The notes below the pieces were generated by a model. The model did no database searches, was not told where the DNA came from, and was given only the letters and a program-made list of their open reading frames with translations. The position numbers and the translations under genes are program-made. DNA of 64,000 nucleotides from Colwellia chukchiensis (GTDB lineage: Bacteria; Pseudomonadota; Gammaproteobacteria; Enterobacterales; Alteromonadaceae): NCBI RefSeq assembly GCF_002104455.1, contig NZ_NBOC01000001.1, positions 310,001 through 374,000 on the forward strand, in the 5' to 3' direction. Positions 1-8,761 of the stretch are shown here, piece by piece. Position 1 is the stretch's first letter; every line of letters begins with the position of its first letter.

Positions 1-505
1 GCTGTTTTATTTAGCCTTATTAATGTTTAGTGGTTGCTTATCTGTCAATGAAATTAAACGTCGGTTTCCGATAGAAATATGGTTAATTGTTTTAGGCGCG
101 TTAACCTTAGCGCAAGCGTTTGAAAACAGTGGAGTTGCTGCTATTTTTGCCGGTGAAATTGAGCACGCCTTAGCCGGACAAAGCGCCATATTGGCTTTAG
201 TGGTGATATTTTTTATTACCTTATTGTTAACTGAAGTGATCACCAATAGTGCTGCCGCCGCGTTAGCGTTTCCGGTTGCCTATAATATTGCTATTGGCTT
301 AGGAGTAAGCCCCTTACCATTAGTTATGGCGGTTGTATTTGGTGCCAGTGGTAGCTTTATTAGTCCTTATGGTTACCAAACTAATATTATGGTGTTTAAT
401 GCGGGTAATTATAAAATTGCCGATTTTATTAAATTTGGTTGGCCAGTAACGGTTGCCTACAGCGTGGTAGTGCTCACCATGATACCTTGGGTTTTTCCGT
501 TTTAA
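1..505 (+). CDS. SLC13/DASS-type anion permease, C-terminal part (5' truncated by window edge)
   Basis: The reading frame is open to the left edge, so only about 167 C-terminal residues are visible. They form several hydrophobic segments and end at TAA 503-505. A TNSAAAA stretch and the later SPYGYQTN motif are typical of the second transport half of SLC13 (DASS) carriers. The gene lies 136 bases upstream of cysC on the same strand. In related Alteromonadales a Trk/SLC13-like permease sits between cysDN and cysC, so sulfate uptake is the likely role (inferred from context). Substrate specificity cannot be read from this fragment. Confidence 0.8.
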   Translation, partial: LFYLALLMFSGCLSVNEIKRRFPIEIWLIVLGALTLAQAFENSGVAAIFAGEIEHALAGQSAILALVVIFFITLLLTEVITNSAAAALAFPVAYNIAIGLGVSPLPLVMAVVFGASGSFISPYGYQTNIMVFNAGNYKIADFIKFGWPVTVAYSVVVLTMIPWVFPF

Positions 506-529
506 GATATGAATATAGTTACAAGCTAC

Positions 530-600
530 AAGCTATCAGGGAAAACAAGTGCCACACTGAGTTTTTTAGGTTTTAACTTACCGCTTAAAACTGACAGCTT
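530..600. repeat. Dispersed palindromic repeat, copy 1
   Basis: AAGCTATCAG at 530-539 pairs with CTGACAGCTT at 591-600, with one G-T type mismatch. The interior is AT-rich and includes AAAACAAGTGCCA. A second copy with the same ends and related interior lies at 7132-7187. Both copies fill short gaps directly after a gene, so they may act as structured 3' RNA or as insulators. No coding potential is seen. Confidence 0.6.
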
Positions 601-641
601 ACCGCTATGAATTTAGCTATGTTTTTAAATTTAGGAGTTAT

Positions 642-1253
642 ATGAAAACTGAAAATACGGTTTGGCATAATCAACATGTGAGTAAAGCGCAACGTGCTGA
701 GTTAAAGCAGCAAAAAGCTTGCTTATTATGGTACACAGGCTTAAGTGGCTCGGGTAAGTCTACTATTGCCAATGCGGTAGACGCACTGCTGTTTGCTAAT
801 CAACATCACAGTTATCTGCTTGATGGCGATAATGTTCGCCATGGTTTAAATGGCGACTTAGGCTTTAGCGATCAAGATCGGGTGGAAAATATTCGCCGCA
901 TCAGCGAAGTGGCACAATTATTTGTTGATGCTGGTTTAATCGTCTCTACTGCATTTATTTCGCCTTTTCGGCAAGACCGAGCGTTAGCCGCAAGTAAGTT
1001 ATCTGCCGGCGAGTTTATTGAGGTTTTTATTGATACCCCGATTGAAGTTTGTGAGCAGCGTGATCCGAAAGGCTTATATAAAAAAGCTCGCGCCGGCGAA
1101 ATTAAAGATTTTACCGGCATCGACTCCAGCTACGAAGCACCAGAAAACCCGCAAATACAGATAAAAACTGCCGACCAAAGTATTGAGCAATGTGCACAAC
1201 AAGTTGTTGATTACTTGATAGAACATGGGATTATTGCAGCGAAAAAGCTTTAA
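642..1253 (+). CDS. cysC: Adenylylsulfate kinase (APS kinase)
   Basis: The product phosphorylates adenylyl sulfate to PAPS with ATP, the second activation step of assimilatory sulfate reduction in the cytoplasm. The 203-residue protein has the family's usual length. It shows the P-loop GLSGSGKST at residues 33-41, a DGDN motif at 61-64 and SPFR at 107-110, which carries the serine phosphorylated in this family. A GGAG-type ribosome binding site (TTTAGGAGTTAT) precedes the ATG. The upstream anion permease fits a sulfate-assimilation cluster whose cysDN genes would lie outside the window to the left. Downstream the gene runs directly into a repeat array with no clear terminator. Confidence 0.95.
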   Translation: MKTENTVWHNQHVSKAQRAELKQQKACLLWYTGLSGSGKSTIANAVDALLFANQHHSYLLDGDNVRHGLNGDLGFSDQDRVENIRRISEVAQLFVDAGLIVSTAFISPFRQDRALAASKLSAGEFIEVFIDTPIEVCEQRDPKGLYKKARAGEIKDFTGIDSSYEAPENPQIQIKTADQSIEQCAQQVVDYLIEHGIIAAKKL

Positions 1254-2007
1254 TAAAGTGATAATTTTCAGTTTGTAGGGAGCGACTTTAGTCGCTACAG
1301 AAATTTTACAGGGAGGAAGGCAGGAGCAGAGAATAAGGTATTTTATTTAAAAAGCACTTTTGTGTTTTCTCTTTTAGTCCTCCTTGTATTCTCCCTGTGA
1401 GATGTTGTTGTTGTTGTTGTTGTTGTTTTTACAGAGAGAAAAGCAGGAGCCGAGAAGGAGGTTTAGTAAGTTAAATAGCTTTATTTGTTCCCCTTTCGTC
1501 CTCTGTGTTTTCTTCCTATGAGAAGTATTTTTTTAGGGGCAGCCTTAGTCCATCAGGCTTTAAGGCACTATTAATTTTATGGCAGCCTTGTGGTTGTCGG
1601 ACTAAAGTCCGACCTACAAAAATAGTTTCCTAGCTCGATATTATCGCTTGTTGGCGTTATGCAGGCTTATGTAGGTTGGACTTCAGTCCATCAGATAGAT
1701 TCTCTGTAGGTTGGGCTGTAGTCTCTACAGAAATTTTACAGGGAGGAAATCAGGAGCAGAGAAGGAGGTCTAGTAAGTTAAGTTGCTTTTGTGTTTTCTC
1801 TTTTAGTCCTCTTTATTCTCTCCCTGTGAGATGTTGTTGTTATTTTTACAGGGAGGAAAGCAGGAGCAGAGAAGGAGGTTTAAAAAGCTAAATTGCTGAT
1901 TTTTTTTCCTTTGGTCCTCTTTGTTTTCTTCCTATGAAAAATTAATTGTTTTTGTAGGCTGGACTTCAGTCGCTTTTTATTGACCGCTTTATTTAAAGGA
2001 TATTTTT
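1254..2007. repeat. Intergenic repeat array 1 (REP-like palindromes plus ACAGGGAG elements)
   Basis: This 754-base gap holds no credible gene. It contains short GTAG-headed palindromes: 1275-1298 (stem AGCGACT/AGTCGCT), 1596-1617 (GTCGGACT/AGTCCGAC followed by CTAC, so inverted), 1671-1690 (TGGACT/AGTCCA), 1705-1728 and about 1953-1971. It also holds four copies of a ~95-base element that starts TTTTACAGGGAGG and ends CTCCCTGTGA or a variant (1304-1400, 1427-1520, 1734-1830, 1844-1937). A diverged copy of the ~137-base unit of array 2 lies at about 1533-1665. GTAG plus palindrome is the layout of REP sequences mobilised by RAYT transposases (known family). No transposase is present here. Confidence 0.8.
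1404..1427. repeat. (GTT)8 microsatellite
   Basis: Eight uninterrupted GTT units lie between two copies of the ACAGGGAG element. At the matching place after 1830 only a short GATGTTGTTGTTA remains, so the tract length appears to vary between copies. It is noncoding here. Confidence 0.85.
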
Positions 2008-2964
2008 ATGCATTTTGATGTGTTTAACGGTGATGCCGACGGTATTATTGCTCTGTTGCAATTACGCTTGGCTGACCCTAAAACCTCTACCTTAATCACG
2101 GGTGTAAAGCGTGATATTCAATTATTGCAACAAGTGCCGGTTGAACAAGCAAGTTCGGTGACTGTGCTTGATATTTCGATGGAAAAAAACATTGCGCCAC
2201 TAGAGCAATTGTTGGCGCGTGAAGTGGAGGTGTTTTATGTGGATCATCATCGTGCTGGCGATATTCCAAGCTCACAATATTTAAACGCTATTATTGATAC
2301 TGACGCCAATACTTGCACCAGTTTATTGATAAATCAGCATTTATCGGGCAAGTACGAGCTTTGGGCAATTGTTGCTGCCTATGGCGATAACATGCTAGTT
2401 GCCGGCGATGCATTGGCAAAGGCGCAAGGGTTATCAGCGCAACAGCAAGCCCAATTGAAAGCGTTGGGAATTTATATTAATTATAATGGTTACGGCCGCT
2501 CGGTAGATGACTTGCATATTGCGCCGACCAAGCTGTTTAACAGCTTACTCAACTACCCTGATCCATTTGAGCTAATTAATCAGCCCGACTCTATTTTTGC
2601 CACGTTAGATCAAGCCTATGAAGCCGATATGGCGCAGGCTAACAATGCTCCCGTATTGCACGAGAGTGATGTGCTACAAGTGATAGTGCTCGAAAATGCC
2701 CCTTGGTCAAGGCGAGTCAGTGGTGTATTTGGTAATGAGCTTGCTAATCGTTCGCCAAATAAAGCACACGCAGTATTAACCTTAAACTCTGATAATAGTT
2801 ACTTAGTTAGCTTGCGGGCACCATTAAACAACAAACAAGGTGCGGGTAATTTATGCGCCCAGTTTGACACTGGTGGCGGTCGAGCAGCGGCGGCAGGCAT
2901 TAATGCACTCGCCAAAGAAAAGCTTGGTAACTTTATTGCGTTAGTGTCAGAATATTATCAATAG
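2008..2964 (+). CDS. DHH-family phosphoesterase
   Basis: The 318-residue protein has the layout of DHH/DHHA1 phosphoesterases. It shows NGDADG at residues 7-12 (metal-binding aspartates), a VLD strand with Asp55, VDHH at 78-81, and a glycine-rich GGGR at 289-292 in the C-terminal DHHA1-like part. The length is closer to NrnA/oligoribonuclease-like or uncharacterised DHH proteins than to RecJ (about 570 residues). A role in phosphodiester or pyrophosphate cleavage with divalent metal is expected from the family; the substrate is not identifiable. The ATG follows AAAGGATATTTTT, a reasonable ribosome binding site. galE follows after 62 bases and may be co-transcribed. Confidence 0.8.
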   Translation: MHFDVFNGDADGIIALLQLRLADPKTSTLITGVKRDIQLLQQVPVEQASSVTVLDISMEKNIAPLEQLLAREVEVFYVDHHRAGDIPSSQYLNAIIDTDANTCTSLLINQHLSGKYELWAIVAAYGDNMLVAGDALAKAQGLSAQQQAQLKALGIYINYNGYGRSVDDLHIAPTKLFNSLLNYPDPFELINQPDSIFATLDQAYEADMAQANNAPVLHESDVLQVIVLENAPWSRRVSGVFGNELANRSPNKAHAVLTLNSDNSYLVSLRAPLNNKQGAGNLCAQFDTGGGRAAAAGINALAKEKLGNFIALVSEYYQ

Positions 2965-3026
2965 TTATAAACCAAGTTGTTGGCAGTGTTACTGCCGCCT
3001 ATTTTATATTGTTAAGGATTGTTTAA

Positions 3027-4037
3027 ATGAGTTTGTTGATCACTGGTGGTACGGGTTTTATCGGTAGCCATACTGTTGTGGAATTATTAGCCTTAGATAA
3101 AGACATTGTTATTGTTGATAACTTGTCAAATTCTTCCACCTTAGTATTGGATCGTATCAAGCAAATTACTGGCAAATCAGTAACTTTTATTGAAGCCGAT
3201 ATTTGTGATCATCAAGCCATGAGTGACGTATTTCAGCAGCATAATATTGACGCTGTAGTGCATTTTGCCGGCTTAAAAGCGGTTGGCGAATCAAGCACTA
3301 TTCCGCTAAGTTACTATCATAATAATGTCTCGGGATCGGTGACCTTATTGCAAGTGATGGCAGAGCATGGTGTTAAAAATTTAGTGTTTAGCTCTTCTGC
3401 TACGGTTTATGGCGAAAACAACCCCGCACCACTTGATGAAACTATGCCAACCTCAGCCACCAATCCCTATGGTCAAACGAAATTGATGATTGAAAATATT
3501 TTGTTTGATTTAGCGAAAAGTGATGCCGAATGGTCAATTGCCTGTTTACGCTACTTTAACCCCATTGGAGCCCATGAGTCGGGCTTAATCGGTGAAAACC
3601 CGAATGGTATCCCTAATAATTTATTGCCGTATGTGTCGCAAGTTGCTGTTGGCCGGTTAGCGCAATTACAAATATTTGGTGATGATTATCCAACGCCAGA
3701 TGGCACTGGGGTGCGCGACTATATTCATGTGGTAGATTTAGCCCAAGGTCATGTGAAAGCGCTAGAAAAACTTAATGAAATTAATGGCTGTGTGCCAATT
3801 AATTTAGGTACAGGTAAGGGCACCTCAGTATTAGAAATTGTAAACACCTTTAAAGCCATTTCAGGACAAGAAATTCCTTATAAAATTGTACCTCGACGTG
3901 CTGGCGATATTGCCACGGTTTATGCTGATAGTCGTGTGGCTAACACTCTGCTAGATTGGCACGCCGAACGTGATTTAAACGCGATGATCAAAGATACATG
4001 GCGTTGGCAATCACAAAACCCTAACGGCTTTGAGTAA
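3027..4037 (+). CDS. galE: UDP-glucose 4-epimerase
   Basis: The product interconverts UDP-glucose and UDP-galactose, supplying galactose for surface polysaccharides and the Leloir pathway. The 336-residue protein is a short-chain dehydrogenase-type enzyme with an NAD-binding GGTGFIGSH at residues 7-15. The catalytic Ser124 lies in SSSATVYG, and the YxxxK pair is Tyr148/Lys152 in NPYGQTK. These match GalE rather than other sugar epimerases, and length is usual for the family. No other gal genes are nearby, so housekeeping nucleotide-sugar supply is more likely than galactose catabolism (inference). A strong hairpin terminator follows. Confidence 0.93.
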   Translation: MSLLITGGTGFIGSHTVVELLALDKDIVIVDNLSNSSTLVLDRIKQITGKSVTFIEADICDHQAMSDVFQQHNIDAVVHFAGLKAVGESSTIPLSYYHNNVSGSVTLLQVMAEHGVKNLVFSSSATVYGENNPAPLDETMPTSATNPYGQTKLMIENILFDLAKSDAEWSIACLRYFNPIGAHESGLIGENPNGIPNNLLPYVSQVAVGRLAQLQIFGDDYPTPDGTGVRDYIHVVDLAQGHVKALEKLNEINGCVPINLGTGKGTSVLEIVNTFKAISGQEIPYKIVPRRAGDIATVYADSRVANTLLDWHAERDLNAMIKDTWRWQSQNPNGFE

Positions 4038-4060
4038 TAACGTCTTAATAGTGGTTATGA

Positions 4061-4095
4061 AAAAAACCTAATACAGTGTATTAGGTTTTTTATTT
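4061..4095. terminator. Bidirectional Rho-independent terminator
   Basis: A perfect 14-bp stem (4061-4074 with 4078-4091), loop AGT, with A-tract on one side and T-tract on the other. It lies between the convergent galE and EAL-HDOD genes and can serve both. Confidence 0.9.
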
Positions 4096-4134
4096 TAAAG
4101 GTCGGGTGTTTTGTTGCTGGGTTAGCGCTGGGTT

Positions 4135-5355
4135 TTAATAGTTTGCGGTTGCTTGTTCGTCAGCCCAAGCTATCGCTTCATTGTAGTGCCTGATAACGTG
4201 CTCTTTCTCTAAGCCTAGCTTTTGCATAACAGCAGCCGTTTTAGACCACTCAGCGTGTTCAATAAACTCTAATAATATAATTAGCGCGGCTAATATTCCT
4301 TTGCGGGTTAAAAGGGTGTCTTTGATTTCTTGTGCTAATGGCAGTTTGGCCAAAATGCTGGCTAGGTCTTCATCGACAATGGCGTCAATTAACGATAATA
4401 ACCCAGTTAAAAAGGCGATAGAGCTATCAATTGGTTTAGTTACTTCGCTAGACATTAATTCACAAAATTTTGCTCTAGCCATCGCAGTGTTAATAAGCTC
4501 AGACGGCTTTTCGGGATTAATGTTTGCTGCAAACATTAATCCTAAGAAACGTTTCAATTCAGCAGAGCCTAAAGTCACTAACGCTTGTTTTATGGTTGAT
4601 ATTTCATTGCGGCGTTTAAAAATTGCCGAATTGGCGTAACGTAATAGTTTATATGACAAGGTGACATCACGTTCAAATACTGAGGTGATGCTGGCTAGAT
4701 CGAGCTCTTTTTGTGAAGTTTCATAAAGTAACTCAGCCATGGCAATTTGTGACGGTGACAGGCTTTTAGTTTTCACCATTTCGGGTTTGGCGAAAAAGAA
4801 GCCTTGAAATAATTCAAAACCAAGTTCGACCGCTTGATTATATTCGTCGTAAGTTTCTACTTTTTCGGCTAAAAGTTTAATATGTGGAAAGTCAGCAATA
4901 GCCAATTTTACGGCTTTGATGGTGTCGATTGTGGTATCTTGCCAATCAACTTTAATGATATGTATAAAGGGGTAAAAATGTCGCCAAACCGGTTGATGAA
5001 TGTAGTCGTCTAAGGCGATGGTGTAGCCTTTTTCATTTAAGTCTTTACAAATGGCTAATAACCTTTTACCCGGTTTTATGGTTTCTAATACTTCCACTAC
5101 CACTTCTTCAGTAGTGAGGGTTTCTGGATAACCTTGCACTAATGTTTCTAGGGTAAAGTTAATAAAAGCCGACTTATTGCCGGTAAACTCACTAATGCCA
5201 AGGTTGAAGTTACTCGCTTCAATCATTTTGGTTGTTGCTTCGTCAGCATCGACATCAGGAAAAACATTGATTATGCTATCGCGAAACAGCAATTCATAGG
5301 CAAAGAGCTTTTTTTCTTTATCTAGTATTGGTTGCCTAGCCGCGTAAAAGTACAT
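4135..5355 (-). CDS. EAL-HDOD signalling protein (degenerate EAL)
   Basis: The 406-residue protein has an N-terminal EAL-like half (about 1-200) and a C-terminal HDOD half (about 200-390). The EAL signature is altered to YELLFR and the usual DDFGTGYSSL region is reduced to LDDYIHQP, while LLAEKVET is retained. Loss of several catalytic positions suggests that it does not hydrolyse c-di-GMP and works as a binding or scaffold protein. This is the arrangement of the CdgJ-type proteins of Vibrio and Shewanella, which affect motility and biofilm. No signal peptide or membrane segment is seen. It is divergent from putP across a 273-base gap. Confidence 0.85.
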   Translation of the reverse strand: MYFYAARQPILDKEKKLFAYELLFRDSIINVFPDVDADEATTKMIEASNFNLGISEFTGNKSAFINFTLETLVQGYPETLTTEEVVVEVLETIKPGKRLLAICKDLNEKGYTIALDDYIHQPVWRHFYPFIHIIKVDWQDTTIDTIKAVKLAIADFPHIKLLAEKVETYDEYNQAVELGFELFQGFFFAKPEMVKTKSLSPSQIAMAELLYETSQKELDLASITSVFERDVTLSYKLLRYANSAIFKRRNEISTIKQALVTLGSAELKRFLGLMFAANINPEKPSELINTAMARAKFCELMSSEVTKPIDSSIAFLTGLLSLIDAIVDEDLASILAKLPLAQEIKDTLLTRKGILAALIILLEFIEHAEWSKTAAVMQKLGLEKEHVIRHYNEAIAWADEQATANY

Positions 5356-5628
5356 AAATTTTTCCTAAACGTTCTTATTTATAGCCGATAATTTTTTATT
5401 TTAATTGTTTCAAACAGCAAAGCAACATCAGTGTTCACTTTGTTATTTATAACACAAATAAATTAAAATACTCACGAAAAACATGGTAATGCGAGATTAA
5501 GTGCGCATAATATTCTTGTTTAAGTACAAATAGTTATTTTAATGTAGATTATTTGAGCAAATGTCAGGTCAGGAGACTTAGTTTTTTTTATGTTAAGCTG
5601 TCTGGCAAAAATTATATTTGGAGGTTGA

Positions 5629-7116
5629 ATGGCTGTTGGAACGATGATTTCATTAGCACTATATTTTTTAGTTATGTTAGCAATAGGCTTGTATGCTTAT
5701 CGAAAATCAACCAGTGATGTGTCTGGTTTTATGTTGGGAGGGCGCAGTTTAGGCCCAGGTGTTACGGCGCTTTCCGCTGGCGCTTCTGATATGAGTGGAT
5801 GGATGCTAATGGGAGTACCTGGATTAATGTACGCCGTTGGCTTAAGCAGTATTTGGATTTCATTAGGGTTAATTTTAGGAGCGTATTTAAATTACTTGAT
5901 TGTAGCGCCAAGGTTAAGAACCTATACTGAGCTCGCAAATGATTCGATAACCTTGCCTGATTTTTTTGAAAATCGCTTTGCTGATAGCTCACATGCTCTT
6001 CGTATTACCTCATCTGTTGTTATTATTCTATTTTTTACCTTATACACTTCCTCTGGCATTGTTGCCGGTGGCAAACTTTTTGAAAGCTCTTTTGGTTTAA
6101 GTTATGAGGCAGGTTTATATATTACCGCCGGTGTTGTTGTGCTTTATACGCTTTTTGGTGGTTTTTTAGCTGTAAGCCTGACTGATTTTGTGCAAGGTTG
6201 TATTATGTTTATCGCCTTAGTTTTGGTACCCATAGTTACCATTAGCAGCGTTGGTGGCACGACAGCTATGGTTGATAATATTGCGCAGATTAACCCCGAA
6301 TATCTGAATGTGTTTAGTGATATTGGTATCGTTGCGATTATATCTGCATTGGCATGGGGCTTGGGCTATTTTGGGCAGCCGCATATCATTGTTAGGTTTA
6401 TGGCGATTCGTTCTGTTGCAGATATACCTAAGGCGAGAAGAATTGGCATGAGTTGGATGATTGTTGCACTTGTTGGCGCAATGGCCACCGGTTTTGCCGG
6501 CATTGCCTATGTTGCTGAAACTGGTATGCCGTTAGAAGACTCAGAAACGATTTTCATTTTATTAGGGCAAGTATTGTTTCACCCATTAATTGGTGGCTTT
6601 TTATTAGCAGCGATTTTAGCGGCGATTATGAGTACTATTTCTTCCCAACTATTAGTGACCTCGAGCTCGTTAACCGGTGACTTTTATCAAGCATTTTTAA
6701 ATAAAGATGCCAGTGAGAAACAATTAGTATTAGTTGGACGTTTATCGGTAGCGGCGGTTGCTTTGGTAGCTATTACATTGGCTTATGATCGTGATAGCTC
6801 AATTTTAACTTTGGTGAGTAATGCCTGGGCAGGTTTTGGTGCCGCCTTTGGTCCTATTGTGATCATGAGTTTGTATTGGAAGCAAATGAATCGTCATGGC
6901 GCCTTAGCTGGTATGATAACCGGAGCGTTAACTGTGTTAGTGTGGATTTATGCGCCAATTACCATTAATGGTCAATCATTAAGTGCTGTGATGTATGAAA
7001 TTGTACCTGGCTTCGTTATGGCAAGTATCGCCATTGTAGTGGTGAGCCGTTTAACGGCAAAAACACAACCAGAGCTAGAAGCGGTATTTGAGCAAGTTAA
7101 CAGTAAGCATAGTTAA
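5629..7116 (+). CDS. putP: Sodium/proline symporter
   Basis: The 495-residue protein has about 13 hydrophobic segments and belongs to the sodium:solute symporter family. The segment GASDMSGWMLMG in the second helix is characteristic of PutP, and GYFGQPHI is another conserved PutP motif. It imports proline with Na+ across the inner membrane as nutrient or osmolyte. The start ATG has a strong ribosome binding site (TTGGAGGTTGA). No putA is adjacent. The gene is monocistronic, flanked by a divergent gene and by a palindromic repeat. Confidence 0.9.
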   Translation: MAVGTMISLALYFLVMLAIGLYAYRKSTSDVSGFMLGGRSLGPGVTALSAGASDMSGWMLMGVPGLMYAVGLSSIWISLGLILGAYLNYLIVAPRLRTYTELANDSITLPDFFENRFADSSHALRITSSVVIILFFTLYTSSGIVAGGKLFESSFGLSYEAGLYITAGVVVLYTLFGGFLAVSLTDFVQGCIMFIALVLVPIVTISSVGGTTAMVDNIAQINPEYLNVFSDIGIVAIISALAWGLGYFGQPHIIVRFMAIRSVADIPKARRIGMSWMIVALVGAMATGFAGIAYVAETGMPLEDSETIFILLGQVLFHPLIGGFLLAAILAAIMSTISSQLLVTSSSLTGDFYQAFLNKDASEKQLVLVGRLSVAAVALVAITLAYDRDSSILTLVSNAWAGFGAAFGPIVIMSLYWKQMNRHGALAGMITGALTVLVWIYAPITINGQSLSAVMYEIVPGFVMASIAIVVVSRLTAKTQPELEAVFEQVNSKHS

Positions 7117-7131
7117 GAAAGAAGTAGTTTG

Positions 7132-7187
7132 AAGCTATCAGTAAAACAAGTACCATGTGGATGGTTTTAAGGTTTTGCTGATAGCTT
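7132..7187. repeat. Dispersed palindromic repeat, copy 2
   Basis: AAGCTATCAG at 7132-7141 and its exact complement CTGATAGCTT at 7178-7187 enclose 36 AT-rich bases. The copy is related to the element at 530-600. It sits between the convergent putP and DUF3379 genes, where the hairpin could end transcription from either side (inference). Confidence 0.65.
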
Positions 7188-7217
7188 TTAACTTACAGCT
7201 GCTAGCGGTGTTTTTGA

Positions 7218-7931
7218 TTAAATTGACCAACTAATGTTTTGATTCAAACGCTCTTGCCACAGGTTAATAGGCTCTTGTTTATCACCAACGACAATAACGT
7301 TAGATTGTTTAAAGTGCAGTGAGCGACCTTGTAATTTGTCATCAGAAAACTGGGCTACAAATTTAATGTCTTCATTATTGGGTAAAACAAATACATTGAC
7401 TGGACTGGTTTTACCTTGAAATACTAGGTGCAAGCTTTTGTTGCCGTCAAAGCGACAATAATCAGCAAACAGCAACTTGCCAAAGGCTTTGGCAAAACGA
7501 CCATTAAATACTGCCATTTTCTCGTTTAAACTTGCTAAAGAAATTGCTGCTTCGCTTTGGTTTGAAAAATATTCCGCCTCATGATTAACATGGGCGATGG
7601 CATAATCTCCAAGGTTTTTGTAGGTACTGGAAAATAGCATTATATTAATCATTAAGCCCATAACTATGGCTACAGAAGCTGCCATGGCTAAGTGCATACG
7701 GGTTTTACTTTTTTGCTGCTGATGACTGGCAAAAGTTTGGCGTAACATTAATTTATTCACCAGTTCACTAGGAACGTTAATATTTAATGCTTGGGCAATG
7801 TCATCATCAAGTGCGGTAACATCTTGAGTAAATTTTTTGTTAACCGGATCCTGCTTGATTTTGGCATTGATGGCATCGTCGCGATGATTAGGATCTGCTA
7901 ATATACTACGTCTAAATTGCAAATCATCCAT
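7218..7931 (-). CDS. DUF3379-type membrane protein, putative anti-sigma partner
   Basis: The 237-residue protein has a charged N-terminal cytoplasmic part (about 1-80), one membrane helix (about residues 85-106, AMAASVAIVMGLMINIML) and a C-terminal extracytoplasmic domain. This single-pass layout and its position right after an ECF sigma gene match DUF3379 proteins. I infer that it restrains the sigma factor at the membrane. The ATG overlaps the sigma gene stop by 8 bases, indicating translational coupling. No zinc-binding HxxxCxxC anti-sigma motif is seen in the N-terminus, so binding would be by another mode. Confidence 0.75.
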   Translation of the reverse strand: MDDLQFRRSILADPNHRDDAINAKIKQDPVNKKFTQDVTALDDDIAQALNINVPSELVNKLMLRQTFASHQQQKSKTRMHLAMAASVAIVMGLMINIMLFSSTYKNLGDYAIAHVNHEAEYFSNQSEAAISLASLNEKMAVFNGRFAKAFGKLLFADYCRFDGNKSLHLVFQGKTSPVNVFVLPNNEDIKFVAQFSDDKLQGRSLHFKQSNVIVVGDKQEPINLWQERLNQNISWSI

Positions 7932-8439
7932 TGTCTAAACCTCTTAACTTCGGCTCGTTGTCTACGGCCTCTTTCAATTGATTGCGGGCACGAAATAATC
8001 GTGTCATAACTGTGTTTTTATTTAATGACAACATGTCGGCAATTTCTTCACCACTAAAACCACCAATTACTTGTAGTACCAAGGGTTCACGATACTCGGC
8101 AGGTAGCTGGGCTATTTTTTCACGCAACCAGTGATTTTCGATATGCTGTTCATTGCTAGCGGCTTTTACATCGGTAATATTAGCTTCTTCATATTCGCTC
8201 ATCTCAAAACGCTTACGCTCAAAACGTCGGGCGTTTTCTCTGCGTAAAATGGTAATTAACCATGACTTAGCGGCTTTTTCGTCTTTCAACGAGTCAAGTG
8301 CGCGCCAGGCACGTAAAAATGTTTCTTGCACTAGGTCTTCAGCTATGTGTTTATCGTGGCATAACCAGTAGCTATATCGATATAAATCAGCATGTAAGGC
8401 TTTAACGAGTGCTTCGTATCTAACTTGTTTTGTCGCCAT
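7924..8439 (-). CDS. ECF-type sigma-70 factor
   Basis: The 171-residue protein has sigma region 2 (LVQETFLRAWRAL, about residues 36-48) and region 4 (LPAEYREPLVL through SGEEIADMLSLNKNTVMTRL, about 115-155), with no regions 1 or 3, as in ECF factors. It would direct RNA polymerase to a small stress or envelope regulon. It is the first gene of a two-gene unit with the membrane DUF3379 protein, the usual sigma/anti-sigma arrangement. Upstream lies a repeat array of about 1 kb, so the promoter should be within about 100 bases of the start. The target promoters are unknown. Confidence 0.88.
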   Translation of the reverse strand: MATKQVRYEALVKALHADLYRYSYWLCHDKHIAEDLVQETFLRAWRALDSLKDEKAAKSWLITILRRENARRFERKRFEMSEYEEANITDVKAASNEQHIENHWLREKIAQLPAEYREPLVLQVIGGFSGEEIADMLSLNKNTVMTRLFRARNQLKEAVDNEPKLRGLDNG

Positions 8440-8761
8440 GTTGTAACAGACCTGAGGCTGTGGGTTTTAATTTCGCCATAATTGATATTTATTGACTATA
8501 GCGTGATCGTGGCTGAAATGGCGAAGAAATTGGCTTTAACTTTGAGGCTAATGATTGCTTATTTTTTCTCTTTTAGTCCTCTTTGTTTTCAACCTGTGAA
8601 AAATTTATTGTTGTTTTTGTAGGGAGCGACTTTAGTCGCTACAGCAATTTTACAAGGAGGAAAGAAGGAGAAGGGAATGAGGCATATTAATCACTTTTTC
8701 TCCCTGTGATAAATATTTTGTTGTTTTTTAGGGGCAATTTTAGTCCATCAGGTAGCTTCGA

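Noticed and set aside
1676-1891. 71-residue frame inside repeat array 1
   Set aside because: It runs across a palindrome and two ACAGGGAG elements, has low-complexity Ser/Cys/Phe composition and no ribosome binding site. It is a by-product of the repeats.
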